Below, piece after piece: positions 24,475-33,294 of a stretch of 64,000 nucleotides of DNA. This stretch comes from Blastococcus aggregatus (lineage in GTDB: Bacteria > Actinomycetota > Actinomycetes > Mycobacteriales > Geodermatophilaceae), in NCBI RefSeq assembly GCF_900221005.1, contig NZ_OBQI01000002.1, forward strand, positions 496,001 to 560,000, written 5' to 3'. Each line of letters opens with the position of its first letter. Positions within the stretch are counted from its first letter, which is position 1. The translations under genes were made by a program, and so were the position numbers. The notes below the pieces were generated by a model. The model saw only the letters and a list, made by a program, of their open reading frames with translations, made no database searches and was not told where the DNA came from.

Positions 24475-26591
24475 CCGCCGCACTCTCCCGTCTGCTGGTC
24501 ACGCTGGGGCTGATCGCCGCCGTCGTCGGCGCGGTGCTCGTGGCCCCGGTGGCCACGAGCTCCCCGACCGCACCCGCGCAGGCCGCGGACACGCGGTACT
24601 TCGACCCGGGCAACATCATCAGCGACGCGGTGTTCTTCGACGGGCTCGCCATGGACGCCGGCGCGATCCAGGACTTCCTGAACCTGCGGGGCGCCGGCTG
24701 CACCGTCGGCGCCGACGGCAGCCCGTGCCTCAAGAACTACCGGATGAACACCACCGACCGCGCAGCCGACAGCCTGTGCGGCGGCTACCGGGGTGCCTAC
24801 AACGAGAGCGCAGCGACGGTCATCGCACGGGTGGCCGCCACCTGCCAGGTCAACCCGCGGGTGCTGCTCGTCCTCCTCCAGAAGGAGATGGGGCTGGTCA
24901 CCACCACCAACCCGACCGCCAAGAAGTACGAGCGCGCCGCCGGCTACGCCTGCCCCGACACCGCCAACGGCGGGTGCGACCCGACCTACGCCGGACTGCA
25001 GAACCAGCTGTACCGCTCGGCCTGGCAGTACCAGCGGTACGCCGCCGTCCCGGGCAACTACCAGTACAAGGCCGGTCGCAACAACATCATCGGGTGGCAC
25101 CCCAACAGCGGGTGCGGCAGCTCGACGGTCTACATCGCCAACCAGGCGACCGCGGGCCTCTACATCTACACGCCCTACCGCCCGAACCAGGCGGCGCTCA
25201 ACGCCGGGTACGGCACCGGCGACGGCTGCTCCTCGTACGGCAACCGGAACTTCTGGAACTACTTCACCGACTGGTTCGGGTCGACGCAGTCCTCGGAGGG
25301 CGCGGCCCTGTACGCGAAGTACCAGAGCCTCGGCGGCCAGAGCGGCAGCCTCGGCACCGTCCAGTCCCCCTACCTGTGCGGCCTGGCGAACGGCGGCTGC
25401 TACCAGGTGTTCCAGAAGGGCGTCATCTACTGGACCCCGGGCACCGGCGCCTGGAGCGTCACGGGCGCCATCCAGGACAAGTGGGGTGGGCTCGGCCGGG
25501 AATGGGGAACGCTGGGCTATCCCCGCTCCGATGCGAACTGCGGCCTGGGCGGCGGCGGCTGCTACCAGGTCTTCGAGCGCGGGACCATGTACTGGACCGC
25601 GACGACCGGCGCCTTCGCGGTGCACGGCCTCGTCGGGAGCAAGTGGATCTCGACCGGGGCCGAGAACGGGACGCTCGGCTATCCCGTGGGCGACCAGGGC
25701 TGCGGGCTGCGCGACGGTGGCTGCTACCAGGCCTTCCAGTACGGCCTCGTCCACTGGACCTCCGGGACCGGGGCGCACGTCGTGGCGGGTGACATGGGCG
25801 CGAAGTGGAGCGCGCTCGGCCGCGAGAACGGCGCGCTCGGCTATCCGGTCATGGACCGCGCCTGCGGTCTGGTCGCCGGCGGCTGCTACCAGATCTTCCA
25901 GTTCGGCACCCTGTACTCCGCTCCCGCCACCGGCACGTACGTCGCCAAGGGCGGCATCGGCTACACCTGGATGCGAGGAGGCGCCGAGAACGGTCCGCTG
26001 GGCTACCCGGTCGCCGACGAGACGTGCGGGCTCCCCGGAGGCGGCTGCGCCCAGGACTTCGAGCGCGGCAGCGTCTTCTGGTCCCCTCCCACCGGCGCCC
26101 ACGTGGTGAGCGGCCTCACCCGGGACAAGTACAACGCCGTCGGCCGGGAGCGCGGCTTCCTGGGCTACCCCACCACGGAGATGGCGTGCGGGCTCGTCCG
26201 CGGCGGCTGCTACCAGGTGTTCCAGTACGGGACCACGTACCAGTCACCCGTCGGCACCTACATCGCCAAGGGCGGCCTCGGCCACACCTGGATGCTGCTG
26301 GGCGCGGAGAACGGCTCGATGGGGTACCCGGTGGCCGACGAGTTCTGCGGCCTGCGCGAGAACGGCTGCTTCCAGGTGTTCGAGAACGGCTCGGTGTACT
26401 ACGCGCCGGCCTTCGGCGCCTTCCCCGTCGACGGGCCCATCCGCGACGCCTGGCTGGCCCAGGGCGCGGAGAACGGCTGGTGGGGCTACCCCACCGGCAA
26501 GCCCCAGGGCACCGCGGACGGGACCACCCAGCGCTTCGAGCGCGGCACGGCCACCTGGACCACCAGCACCGGCACGGTGACCTTCGGCTGA
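24471..26591 (+). CDS. Secreted LGFP-repeat protein with N-terminal lysozyme-like domain
   Basis: A 706-residue exported protein. The signal peptide ends near AQAAD (residue ~40). A ~230-residue domain follows (FDPGNIISDAVFFDGLAMD; VNPRVLLVLLQKEMGLVTT; NNIIGWHPNSGCGSSTVYI; YGNRNFWNYFTDWFG). It resembles a family seen fused to wall-binding repeats in actinobacteria; the glutamate in QKEMGL suggests a lysozyme-like fold, which is inference. From ~residue 276 eight ~53-residue LGFP repeats run to the end (GTLGYP, GALGYP, GPLGYP, GFLGYP and so on), each with a CGL-GGC cysteine pair. LGFP repeats bind the cell wall in corynebacteria. GTG start overlaps the lipoprotein stop; a strong hairpin follows. 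Confidence 0.9.
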   Translation: MTAALSRLLVTLGLIAAVVGAVLVAPVATSSPTAPAQAADTRYFDPGNIISDAVFFDGLAMDAGAIQDFLNLRGAGCTVGADGSPCLKNYRMNTTDRAADSLCGGYRGAYNESAATVIARVAATCQVNPRVLLVLLQKEMGLVTTTNPTAKKYERAAGYACPDTANGGCDPTYAGLQNQLYRSAWQYQRYAAVPGNYQYKAGRNNIIGWHPNSGCGSSTVYIANQATAGLYIYTPYRPNQAALNAGYGTGDGCSSYGNRNFWNYFTDWFGSTQSSEGAALYAKYQSLGGQSGSLGTVQSPYLCGLANGGCYQVFQKGVIYWTPGTGAWSVTGAIQDKWGGLGREWGTLGYPRSDANCGLGGGGCYQVFERGTMYWTATTGAFAVHGLVGSKWISTGAENGTLGYPVGDQGCGLRDGGCYQAFQYGLVHWTSGTGAHVVAGDMGAKWSALGRENGALGYPVMDRACGLVAGGCYQIFQFGTLYSAPATGTYVAKGGIGYTWMRGGAENGPLGYPVADETCGLPGGGCAQDFERGSVFWSPPTGAHVVSGLTRDKYNAVGRERGFLGYPTTEMACGLVRGGCYQVFQYGTTYQSPVGTYIAKGGLGHTWMLLGAENGSMGYPVADEFCGLRENGCFQVFENGSVYYAPAFGAFPVDGPIRDAWLAQGAENGWWGYPTGKPQGTADGTTQRFERGTATWTTSTGTVTFG
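25297..26589 (+). repeat. LGFP repeat array (eight units)
   Basis: Eight units of ~53 codons. In the second half the unit type alternates: one type has GIGYTWM..GAENG before LGYP, the other has RDKYNAVGRERG. Each unit ends in the motif CGL-two residues-GGC. The same alternation occurs in the metzincin at 29009-31531. Confidence 0.85.
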
Positions 26592-26600
26592 GGCCGCCGG

Positions 26601-26641
26601 CACCTGCACCAGCCGCCGTCGACGGGCTGCTGGTGCAGGTG
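26601..26641 (+). terminator. Hairpin terminator after the LGFP-repeat gene
   Basis: CACCTGCACCAGC (26601-26613) pairs perfectly with GCTGGTGCAGGTG (26629-26641) around a 15-base loop that can itself pair. It starts ten bases after the stop codon and has no T-tract. Confidence 0.75.
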
Positions 26642-26696
26642 TGACGGAGGGGTCCGACGCGTCCTCGCGCGCTGCCGGAGAACGGCGCCCTCGTGT

Positions 26697-26718
26697 CACA
26701 CTCGACGCACACTCGTCG
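26697..26718. promoter_or_regulatory. Tandem 11-base direct repeat upstream of the acyltransferase gene
   Basis: CACACTCGACG is followed immediately by CACACTCGTCG, ~120 bases before the acyltransferase ATG. Adjacent direct repeats of one helical turn are typical of response-regulator sites; the protein that binds is unknown. Confidence 0.4.
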
Positions 26719-26836
26719 TGACGCACGGTGAGTGGCGCGGGGGTCGCACGAGTCGCACCGCGCCGTCAGCCGCCCTCCGCGCGCGACCGCCGGTCCCGCG
26801 CTGCGGGTGGCGTCCGCACAGCTGCTGAGGAAGTCG

Positions 26837-28987
26837 ATGACTGCACAGATCCTGGACGAGCGCGGCACCGCGCGGATCTCCGGGCTCCCCGGACTCCCGT
26901 CCACGGCCGGGACGGGGGACACCTCCTTCCGCGCCGACATCCAGGGCCTGCGCGCGGTGGCGGTCGGCCTGGTCGTCCTCTACCACGCAGGTCTCCCCTG
27001 GCTGCCGGGCGGCTTCGTCGGCGTCGACGTCTTCTTCGTCCTCTCGGGCTTCCTCATCACCCAGGGACTCGTGGCCGAGCTGGAGCGCCGCGGCACCATC
27101 TCGCTGGCCGGCTTCTACGCCCGTCGCGCCCGGCGGATCCTCCCGGCGGCGGCCGTGGCACTCGCCGGGACCGCGGCGCTCACCGTCGCGTTCCTGCCGG
27201 AGCAGCGGTGGCTGCAGGTGGCCCAGGACCTCATCCAGAGCTCGATCTACCTGGTCAACTGGGACCTCGCCGACCGGGCGGTCGACTACTCGGCGCGCGA
27301 CCAGGCCTCCTCGCCGCTGCAGCACTTCTGGTCCCTGGCCGTGGAGGAGCAGTTCTACCTCGTCTGGCCGCTGGCGATCCTCGCCGTCGTGGGCCTCGTG
27401 CGCCTGGCCCGCCGCGGCCGCCCCCGGCCCGCCGGATCCGCCGGGCTGTCGCGGCTGCACCTGGTGGTGCCGCTGCTGCTCATCGCGGTGCCCTCGCTCG
27501 CCTGGTCGGTCTCCCTGTCGGCGACCGACCCCGGCCGCGCGTACTTCGTGACGACGACGCGCATGTGGGAGCTCGCGCTCGGGGCGGCGCTCGCCGTCGT
27601 CCCGGTCGTCGCGCCCGCGAGCGCCCGGCTGAGCCAGGCCGTGGGCTGGGCCGGGCTGGCCGCGATCGTCTATGCCGCGGCGACGTTCGACGACGCGACC
27701 GTGTTCCCCGGCTCGGCGGCGCTCCTGCCCACCCTCGGGGCCGTCGCCGTGCTGTGGTCCGCGCTCTCCGGGGACGCCCGCCGCCAGAACCCGCTGCTGC
27801 GCACGCGCCCGATGACCTGGGTCGGGAGCCTCTCCTACTCGCTCTACCTCTGGCACTGGCCGGTGCTCATCATCGCCGCGGCCCAGACCGTCGACGGCGA
27901 CCTGCGGCTCCGCTGGGGTCTGCTGCTGGTCACGGCCTCCGTCGTGCCGGCGTGGCTGAGCCTCCGGCTGGTGGAGCGCCCCCTGCTCTCCTCCCCCGCG
28001 CTGCGCCGCTCCAGCAGCCAGGCCCTGCTCGTGGGAGCTGTGTGCACCCTGGTCGCCCTCCTGGCGGGCTTCGGCCTGCGGAACCACCAGCAGGTCACCG
28101 CCGCGGAGGTCGTGACCCCCGCCTTCGACCCGTCGGTGACGCCCGGGGCCAACGCGCTGCGCTGGGACCCGGCCAACGGCACCCCGCGGGACTCCTTCCC
28201 CGTGATCTTCCCGGCCCCGACCGTGGCGTTCGGTGACGTGCCCGTCCTGGACGGGCACGAGTGCGTCGTCGACCTCGGGTCGGTCGCGGCGAACCCCTGC
28301 TCGTTCGGGAACCTGGACGGCGAGACGACGATCGCGCTCGTCGGGGACTCGCACGCCGACCAGTACGTCCCGGCCATCGAGGTGGCGGCGATCGAGCGCG
28401 GCTGGCGGCTCGACGTCTACACCCGTGGCTCCTGCCCGTTCAACGCCCTGACCGTCGACAACGAGGGCGCCCCGAACATCCCGTGCGACGCCCACAACAT
28501 CAACGTCACCGCCGCGCTGCTCGCGGATCCGCCGGACGCCCTGCTGGTCACCGGGAGCCGCTACGCGGTCTCCCTCCCCGACCGCCCGGTCCCGTCCCTC
28601 GAGGAGAGCAAGCCGTTGCTCGCGGAGGGCTACCGGGACGCCTGGGCGCCGTTCGTGGCCGCCGGCATCCCGGTGGTGTCCATCCGCGACACCCCGCGCC
28701 CGGACGTGCTGGTCCCCGAGTGCATCGCGGAGCACGAGGACGAGCTGAGCCGGTGCGCCATGGACCGCGACGAGATCCTGTGGGCGGACGGTCCGGAGGT
28801 GACCGCGGCGACCGGCACCCCCGGCGTCGAGCTGCTGGACCTGACGCGGTGGATCTGCCCCGACGACACCTGCCCGGCCGTGATCGGCGGCGTGGTCGTC
28901 TACCGCGACGGCAACCACCTCACGGCCACCTACGCCCGCAGCCTCGGCTCGATGGTCTCCGACGAGCTGGCCCCGCTCCTGGGCTGA
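26837..28987 (+). CDS. Acyltransferase 3 with C-terminal SGNH domain (OafA-like)
   Basis: A 716-residue membrane acyltransferase that probably O-acetylates a surface glycan. The acyltransferase-3 domain starts FRADIQGLRAVAVGLVVLYH with the conserved histidine H50, then GGFVGVDVFFVLSGFLIT, FYARRARRILPA and HFWSLAVEEQFYLVWPL, over ~10 helices. After ~400 an extracellular SGNH domain has LVGDSHADQY (Ser near 503) and DGNHL near 691, which supply its catalytic triad. ATG at 26837 follows GAGGAAG; a longer reading back to 26732 lacks a ribosome site. It ends 21 bases from the convergent LGFP metzincin. Neighbouring glycan genes support a polysaccharide substrate. Confidence 0.92.
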   Translation: MTAQILDERGTARISGLPGLPSTAGTGDTSFRADIQGLRAVAVGLVVLYHAGLPWLPGGFVGVDVFFVLSGFLITQGLVAELERRGTISLAGFYARRARRILPAAAVALAGTAALTVAFLPEQRWLQVAQDLIQSSIYLVNWDLADRAVDYSARDQASSPLQHFWSLAVEEQFYLVWPLAILAVVGLVRLARRGRPRPAGSAGLSRLHLVVPLLLIAVPSLAWSVSLSATDPGRAYFVTTTRMWELALGAALAVVPVVAPASARLSQAVGWAGLAAIVYAAATFDDATVFPGSAALLPTLGAVAVLWSALSGDARRQNPLLRTRPMTWVGSLSYSLYLWHWPVLIIAAAQTVDGDLRLRWGLLLVTASVVPAWLSLRLVERPLLSSPALRRSSSQALLVGAVCTLVALLAGFGLRNHQQVTAAEVVTPAFDPSVTPGANALRWDPANGTPRDSFPVIFPAPTVAFGDVPVLDGHECVVDLGSVAANPCSFGNLDGETTIALVGDSHADQYVPAIEVAAIERGWRLDVYTRGSCPFNALTVDNEGAPNIPCDAHNINVTAALLADPPDALLVTGSRYAVSLPDRPVPSLEESKPLLAEGYRDAWAPFVAAGIPVVSIRDTPRPDVLVPECIAEHEDELSRCAMDRDEILWADGPEVTAATGTPGVELLDLTRWICPDDTCPAVIGGVVVYRDGNHLTATYARSLGSMVSDELAPLLG

Positions 28988-29008
28988 CCGCCGACCGGCC
29001 GCGCGGCG

Positions 29009-31531
29009 TCAGACGCGGTCGACCACTCCGGTCTCCCGGTGCCACGTCAGCGTCCCGCCCTGGAAGCGCTGGGCGCGTCCCCCGGGAACCGCGTACTCGC
29101 GACCCACGGGGTAGCCGAGGCTGCCGGCCTCGGAGCCCTCGGCCGCCCAGGCGTCGCGGATGGCGCCGCTGACGATGCCCGCGCCCGTGGCCGGCGACCA
29201 GTAGATCGAGCCGCCGGAGAAGTGGGTGGAGCACCCGCCGTCGCGCAACCCGCAGACCTCGTCGCTCACCGGGTACCCCAGCGCGCCGTTCTCGGCCCCG
29301 GAGACGAGCCAGGTGTAGCCGATCCCGCCCTTGACGGCGTGCGCGCCGGTGGCCGGGGACCAGTAGAGCCACCCGTACTGGAACACCTGGAAGCAGCCAC
29401 CGCCGGCCAGGCCGCAGATGGTGTCCGTGACCGGGTACCCCATGTGCCCCCGTTCGTCGGCCAGCGCGTCGTACCGGTCCTCGACGGCTCCGGTGACCAG
29501 CCGCGCGCCGGTCCGGCTCGACCACGAGATGCGGCCGTGCTCGAAGGCCTGCGCGCAGCCACCGTCGGGCAGCCCGCACACCTGGTCGGCCACCGGGTAC
29601 CCGAGCAGCCCGTTCTCCGCGCCCCGGCTCATCCACGTGTACCCGATGCCGTCCTTCGCCACGGTCGTGCCGGCCACGGGCGAGTCGTAGACGGTGCCGT
29701 ACTGGAACACCTGGTAGCAGCCTCCGCCGGCCAGCCCGCAGGCGCGGTCCATGACCGGGTAGCCGAGCGCGCCACGTTCCCGGGCGTAGGCGTCCCACCG
29801 GGCGGCGATGGCCCCCCCGACCATCCTGGCGCCGGTGCCGGCGGACCAGTAGACGTCCCCGCCCTGGAAGGACTGCGCGCACCCGCCGGACAGCAGGCCG
29901 CAGGTCGGGTTCCGCACGGGGTAGCCCAGGATCCCGTTCTCGGCACCGAGCGACACCCACCGCCCGGCGATGGCCCCCTGGACGATGTGGGCACCGGTCG
30001 CCGGTGACCAGAAGATGCTGCCGTAGCGGAACACCTGGTAGCAGCCCCCGCCGGCCAGGCCACAGGCCTCCGCCCCCGCGGCCGGGCCCAGCGGGCCGCC
30101 GGACCCACCGGCGTCCCGGTAGGCGACCGCCACGGGGCTGAACTGCGAGGCACGGGTCGCGATCCGGACCACGGCGGACGAGGAGGTCTGGCTCTCCACC
30201 GTCACGACGAAGTCGCCGCCGGCCACCCGGACGGGGACGCCGGGCGGCAGGGCCTGCTTGAGGTCGCCGTCCCAGCCGGCCGCCGGCGACGGGGTGCCGT
30301 CGAGGAGCAGCGAGCTGTCCGACCGCTGGCCGGCCCGCCGCAGCAGCACCCCGGTCTGCAGCCCCGGCCCGTTCGCCGACGTCCCCAGCCAGCCGTCCCG
30401 TCCACTCGCCGTCCGGAGCTCCAGCCAGTGCTGCCCGCCCCCGGCGTCGGTGAGCCGGACCGCCCGGGTGCCGGTACGGCCCGACGTCGGGGAGAGCGTG
30501 ATCGTCTGCGCGGCGCCGTCCACGGCGACGTCGGCCCGCGAGGCCGGCGGCAGCACGCCGAGCCGGGCGGCCTGGACGGCGTTGAGCGAGCCGGTCTGCT
30601 CCCAGGACACACCCATGACGTCGTACAGGTCGTAGTAGGCGCGGATCCGGCAGGTGCCGGAGTCCAGCGCCCCGTCGCACTGGTACGCCGAGGAGTGCCC
30701 GAGACCGAAGTTGTGCCCCAGCTCGTGGGCCATCACCGACAGCTCGGCGGCGCGCACCAGGAGGTACCCGCCGGTCCCCGGGGTGGAGCCCAGCTCCGCG
30801 AGCCCGTAGCTGCAGCCCGGCTGCTGCCCCGGGTAGCCGGGGACGTAGAGCAGCAGGTGCCGGCCGGCGCCCCGGGTGAACCCGACGAGGGGGTGGGCGG
30901 CCACCTCCGCCCACAGGGCGAACGGATCGTCGCAGCCGGCGGTCGTGGGGATCCAGTCGGGCGTCGGGGCGGAACCGTGCGGCCGGACGGCGCCGTTGCT
31001 CTCGCTCTCCCAGAAGCCGGCCACCGGACCGTTGAGCGCGTCCACGACGCGCGCGGCCGTCATGCCGTCGGGGGTGGTGCCCGGCGGCTGGACCAGCACC
31101 ACCGTGACCTCGTTGGTGTACGGCCCGACCGCGGGTGCCGCGGCCGGCGGGCCGTCCGGATCGAGGACCTCCGCCTCGAGCAGCTCGCGGGCCGGGGCGA
31201 GGCCGAGCTCCTCGGAGGCCTCGTCCTGCACCTCCGCCCCGACGGTGACCTCGACCGTGGCACCCAGCGGCAGGTCCGCGGCGGCCTCGGTGTCGATCCG
31301 GACGCTGCCGCCGTCCTCGGTCGTGACCCAGCTGAGCGGGCCGTTCTCGGCGTGCTCGGCGGGCTCGGCGTGCTCGGGCCACGCCTGCACCAGCTCACCG
31401 ACGACGGTGTCACCGTCGGGTCGGACGGGGGCGTCCTCGCTCCGTGCCGGGGACGCGAGCGCCAGGACGGGCACCGCGACCACCGCGAGGACGACGACCC
31501 GGGCACGACGGGACAGGGGGGCGAGCGCCAC
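29009..31531 (-). CDS. Secreted metzincin-type zinc protease with LGFP wall-binding repeats
   Basis: An 840-residue exported protein. The signal peptide (VVVLAVVAVPVLALASPARS) is followed by a prodomain-like region and a catalytic domain with HELGHNFGLGH near 266 and Met-turn YDVMGVSW. From ~residue 465 there are one degenerate and six good LGFP repeats (ILGYP, ALGYP, LLGYP, HMGYP, ALGYP, SLGYP) with CGL-GGC cysteine pairs. Residues ~30-450 align throughout with the protease at 18089-19801, which ends in a membrane helix instead. GTG at 31531 follows GGAG. It is the last gene on this strand before the convergent acyltransferase. Substrate unknown; retention in the wall by LGFP is inference from the family. 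Confidence 0.87.
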   Translation of the reverse strand: MALAPLSRRARVVVLAVVAVPVLALASPARSEDAPVRPDGDTVVGELVQAWPEHAEPAEHAENGPLSWVTTEDGGSVRIDTEAAADLPLGATVEVTVGAEVQDEASEELGLAPARELLEAEVLDPDGPPAAAPAVGPYTNEVTVVLVQPPGTTPDGMTAARVVDALNGPVAGFWESESNGAVRPHGSAPTPDWIPTTAGCDDPFALWAEVAAHPLVGFTRGAGRHLLLYVPGYPGQQPGCSYGLAELGSTPGTGGYLLVRAAELSVMAHELGHNFGLGHSSAYQCDGALDSGTCRIRAYYDLYDVMGVSWEQTGSLNAVQAARLGVLPPASRADVAVDGAAQTITLSPTSGRTGTRAVRLTDAGGGQHWLELRTASGRDGWLGTSANGPGLQTGVLLRRAGQRSDSSLLLDGTPSPAAGWDGDLKQALPPGVPVRVAGGDFVVTVESQTSSSAVVRIATRASQFSPVAVAYRDAGGSGGPLGPAAGAEACGLAGGGCYQVFRYGSIFWSPATGAHIVQGAIAGRWVSLGAENGILGYPVRNPTCGLLSGGCAQSFQGGDVYWSAGTGARMVGGAIAARWDAYARERGALGYPVMDRACGLAGGGCYQVFQYGTVYDSPVAGTTVAKDGIGYTWMSRGAENGLLGYPVADQVCGLPDGGCAQAFEHGRISWSSRTGARLVTGAVEDRYDALADERGHMGYPVTDTICGLAGGGCFQVFQYGWLYWSPATGAHAVKGGIGYTWLVSGAENGALGYPVSDEVCGLRDGGCSTHFSGGSIYWSPATGAGIVSGAIRDAWAAEGSEAGSLGYPVGREYAVPGGRAQRFQGGTLTWHRETGVVDRV
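29036..30135 (-). repeat. LGFP repeat array (six to seven units) in the metzincin gene
   Basis: Units of ~53 codons run to the C-terminus. They alternate between a GIGYTW-GAENG type and a type with ARW/EDRY plus ERG, exactly as in the array at 25297-26589, which points to a shared ancestral double unit. Confidence 0.83.
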
Positions 31532-31644
31532 AGGAGAACTCCAGATTGCCGGGAACTCTCCCTACATCGGCCGGAGCGGGCACCGACTTGAGCGGTGTCC
31601 GGGCTCAGGGGCCCGGCAGCGCCGCCGTCCGGGCCCCCGCCGGC

Positions 31645-33294
31645 TCAGTCGACGCGCTCGTCCAGGTCCGCGCAGAAGGGCTCGCCGTACATGCGCTCGT
31701 AGTTCTCCTGGACGCCGTCGCGGACGGCCACCAGGTAGTACTCCGGCCAGCCCTGCTTGGTCATCCAGTCGAACAGCGTCCCGCAGCGCACGACCTCGGA
31801 GACGTCCCCGTCGGCGGACTGCGCCACCAGCTGGGCGTTGATCGGGTAGTGCGTCTGCGTGATCTCGGCCAGCGTCATGTTGAGCGTGACCTGGCCGAGG
31901 ACGAAGGCGCCGACCAGCGGGAGTCCGACGACGAGCAGCCGGGCCGAGCGGTGGCGTCGCAGGGCCACCAGCGCCAGCACGATCAGGGCCGCGACGCAGA
32001 TGATGCCGACCGCGTAGGAGAGGTACACCTGGCCGGGGCGGGCCATCTTCTCGCTGTACTTGACGGTCATCGCGTGGGTCGCGGTGGCGCCGGCCCAGAA
32101 GGTCAGCAGGGTGGCGACGGGCACCAGCCAGGGGCTCCGCCACGCCGGCAGCGGCTCGTCGGAGGCCGGCGCGACGACGTCGCCCCGGAGGACGTCGAGC
32201 CCGGTGGAGCGCACCCAGGCGAAGCCGATGGCCCCGACGAGCAGCACCAGTCCGGCCCCCAGGTGGAGGGAGTCCCAGTCGAGGGCCGGCGCACCGGCGG
32301 TCTCGGTGAGGTATCCCCAGCCGCCGCCGGGGAGGGCGCTGAGCATGCCGTTGCCCCACGCGGAGACCCCGGCCCGGCCCAGGGCCAGCGTCGTCCCGCC
32401 GTAGCCGGCCTCCTCGGACGGGACGGCGAGCAGCACGCGGCCGGCCACGAACATCACCGCGGGCAGCACGACGGCGGTGCCCATCAGCACCAGGCAGCGC
32501 CGCCGGATCTGCGCGCGGTCGACCGCGGTGAGCGCGGTGAGCACCAGCGCGACGGCGACCGCCGCGACGGCGCCGACGAGCATCTCGTAGTACCAGACCG
32601 CCACGACGCCGAGCAGCGAGCAGATCACGATCGAGCGCGTGTCACGCACGCCGGGGGCGATCGCGCGCAGCGCCCAGGCGATCATCCAGAAACCGATGGC
32701 GGTGGAGCCCCAGCCCGCGGGCCCGTAGGAGACGACCGGGTCGTCGGACCACGGCACGTGCAGCTGGAGGGTGGCCGCGGTGACGGCCGCCAGCAGGGCG
32801 AACGTGGGCCAGAACGACACCCGGAGCGCCGGCAGCCGGGCCAGGCTCCAGACGACCGCCGAGGCGGCGCCGGCGACGCCGAGCGCGATCATCGCGAGGG
32901 TGGCCAGGACGTCGAAGTACTGCGGCGAGACGCCGAACGAGGCGCTGACCCAGTACGCCAGGTAGTGGTACAGCGCACCGAGCGTCTGACCGACCGGGTT
33001 CGAGTGGCCGGCCTGCTGCCCCGCCGAGAACCCGAAGGTCAGCGCCTCCCAGAGGCTGCCGTCGGTGATCGCGAACGTCTCCTGGAGGGCCTGGAAGTCG
33101 TCGGCGATGATCGGCACCCGCGCGGCCGGGATGTAGCCGACGCCGAGGACGGCGGCTCCGGAGAGCGCCCAGCCCGCGTTCCGCAGCCCGCGCCCGCGCG
33201 TCTCCGGCTCGTCCGGCCCGGTGGTGCGCAGGAGCTCGTCGGTCACCTCGGGATGGTCCCCCAGGACGGCCGTGGAGCCGGCACGCTCATCCAC
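31645..33294 (-). CDS. Multi-pass membrane protein, GT-C glycosyltransferase-like
   Basis: A 549-residue protein with about 11 hydrophobic helices; I do not recognise a named family. The first predicted external loop has PIIADDFQALQETF, an acidic pair soon after helix 1 as in GT-C sugar transferases that use polyprenyl-linked donors. The soluble C-terminal ~90 residues (ITQTHYPINAQLVAQ; VRCGTLFDWMTKQGWPEYYL) have two cysteines. GTG at 33294 overlaps the flippase-like gene end by eight bases, so it is the last gene of the glycan operon. A role in glycan transfer or polymerisation fits but is inference; a polymerase (Wzy-like) is the main alternative. Confidence 0.7.
   Translation of the reverse strand: MDERAGSTAVLGDHPEVTDELLRTTGPDEPETRGRGLRNAGWALSGAAVLGVGYIPAARVPIIADDFQALQETFAITDGSLWEALTFGFSAGQQAGHSNPVGQTLGALYHYLAYWVSASFGVSPQYFDVLATLAMIALGVAGAASAVVWSLARLPALRVSFWPTFALLAAVTAATLQLHVPWSDDPVVSYGPAGWGSTAIGFWMIAWALRAIAPGVRDTRSIVICSLLGVVAVWYYEMLVGAVAAVAVALVLTALTAVDRAQIRRRCLVLMGTAVVLPAVMFVAGRVLLAVPSEEAGYGGTTLALGRAGVSAWGNGMLSALPGGGWGYLTETAGAPALDWDSLHLGAGLVLLVGAIGFAWVRSTGLDVLRGDVVAPASDEPLPAWRSPWLVPVATLLTFWAGATATHAMTVKYSEKMARPGQVYLSYAVGIICVAALIVLALVALRRHRSARLLVVGLPLVGAFVLGQVTLNMTLAEITQTHYPINAQLVAQSADGDVSEVVRCGTLFDWMTKQGWPEYYLVAVRDGVQENYERMYGEPFCADLDERVD

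Noticed and set aside
25297-30135. LGFP arrays as a recombination-derived inverted duplication at DNA level
   Set aside because: The protein similarity is clear, but the codons differ throughout the segments I compared by eye, so there is no sign of a recent DNA-level inverted repeat.
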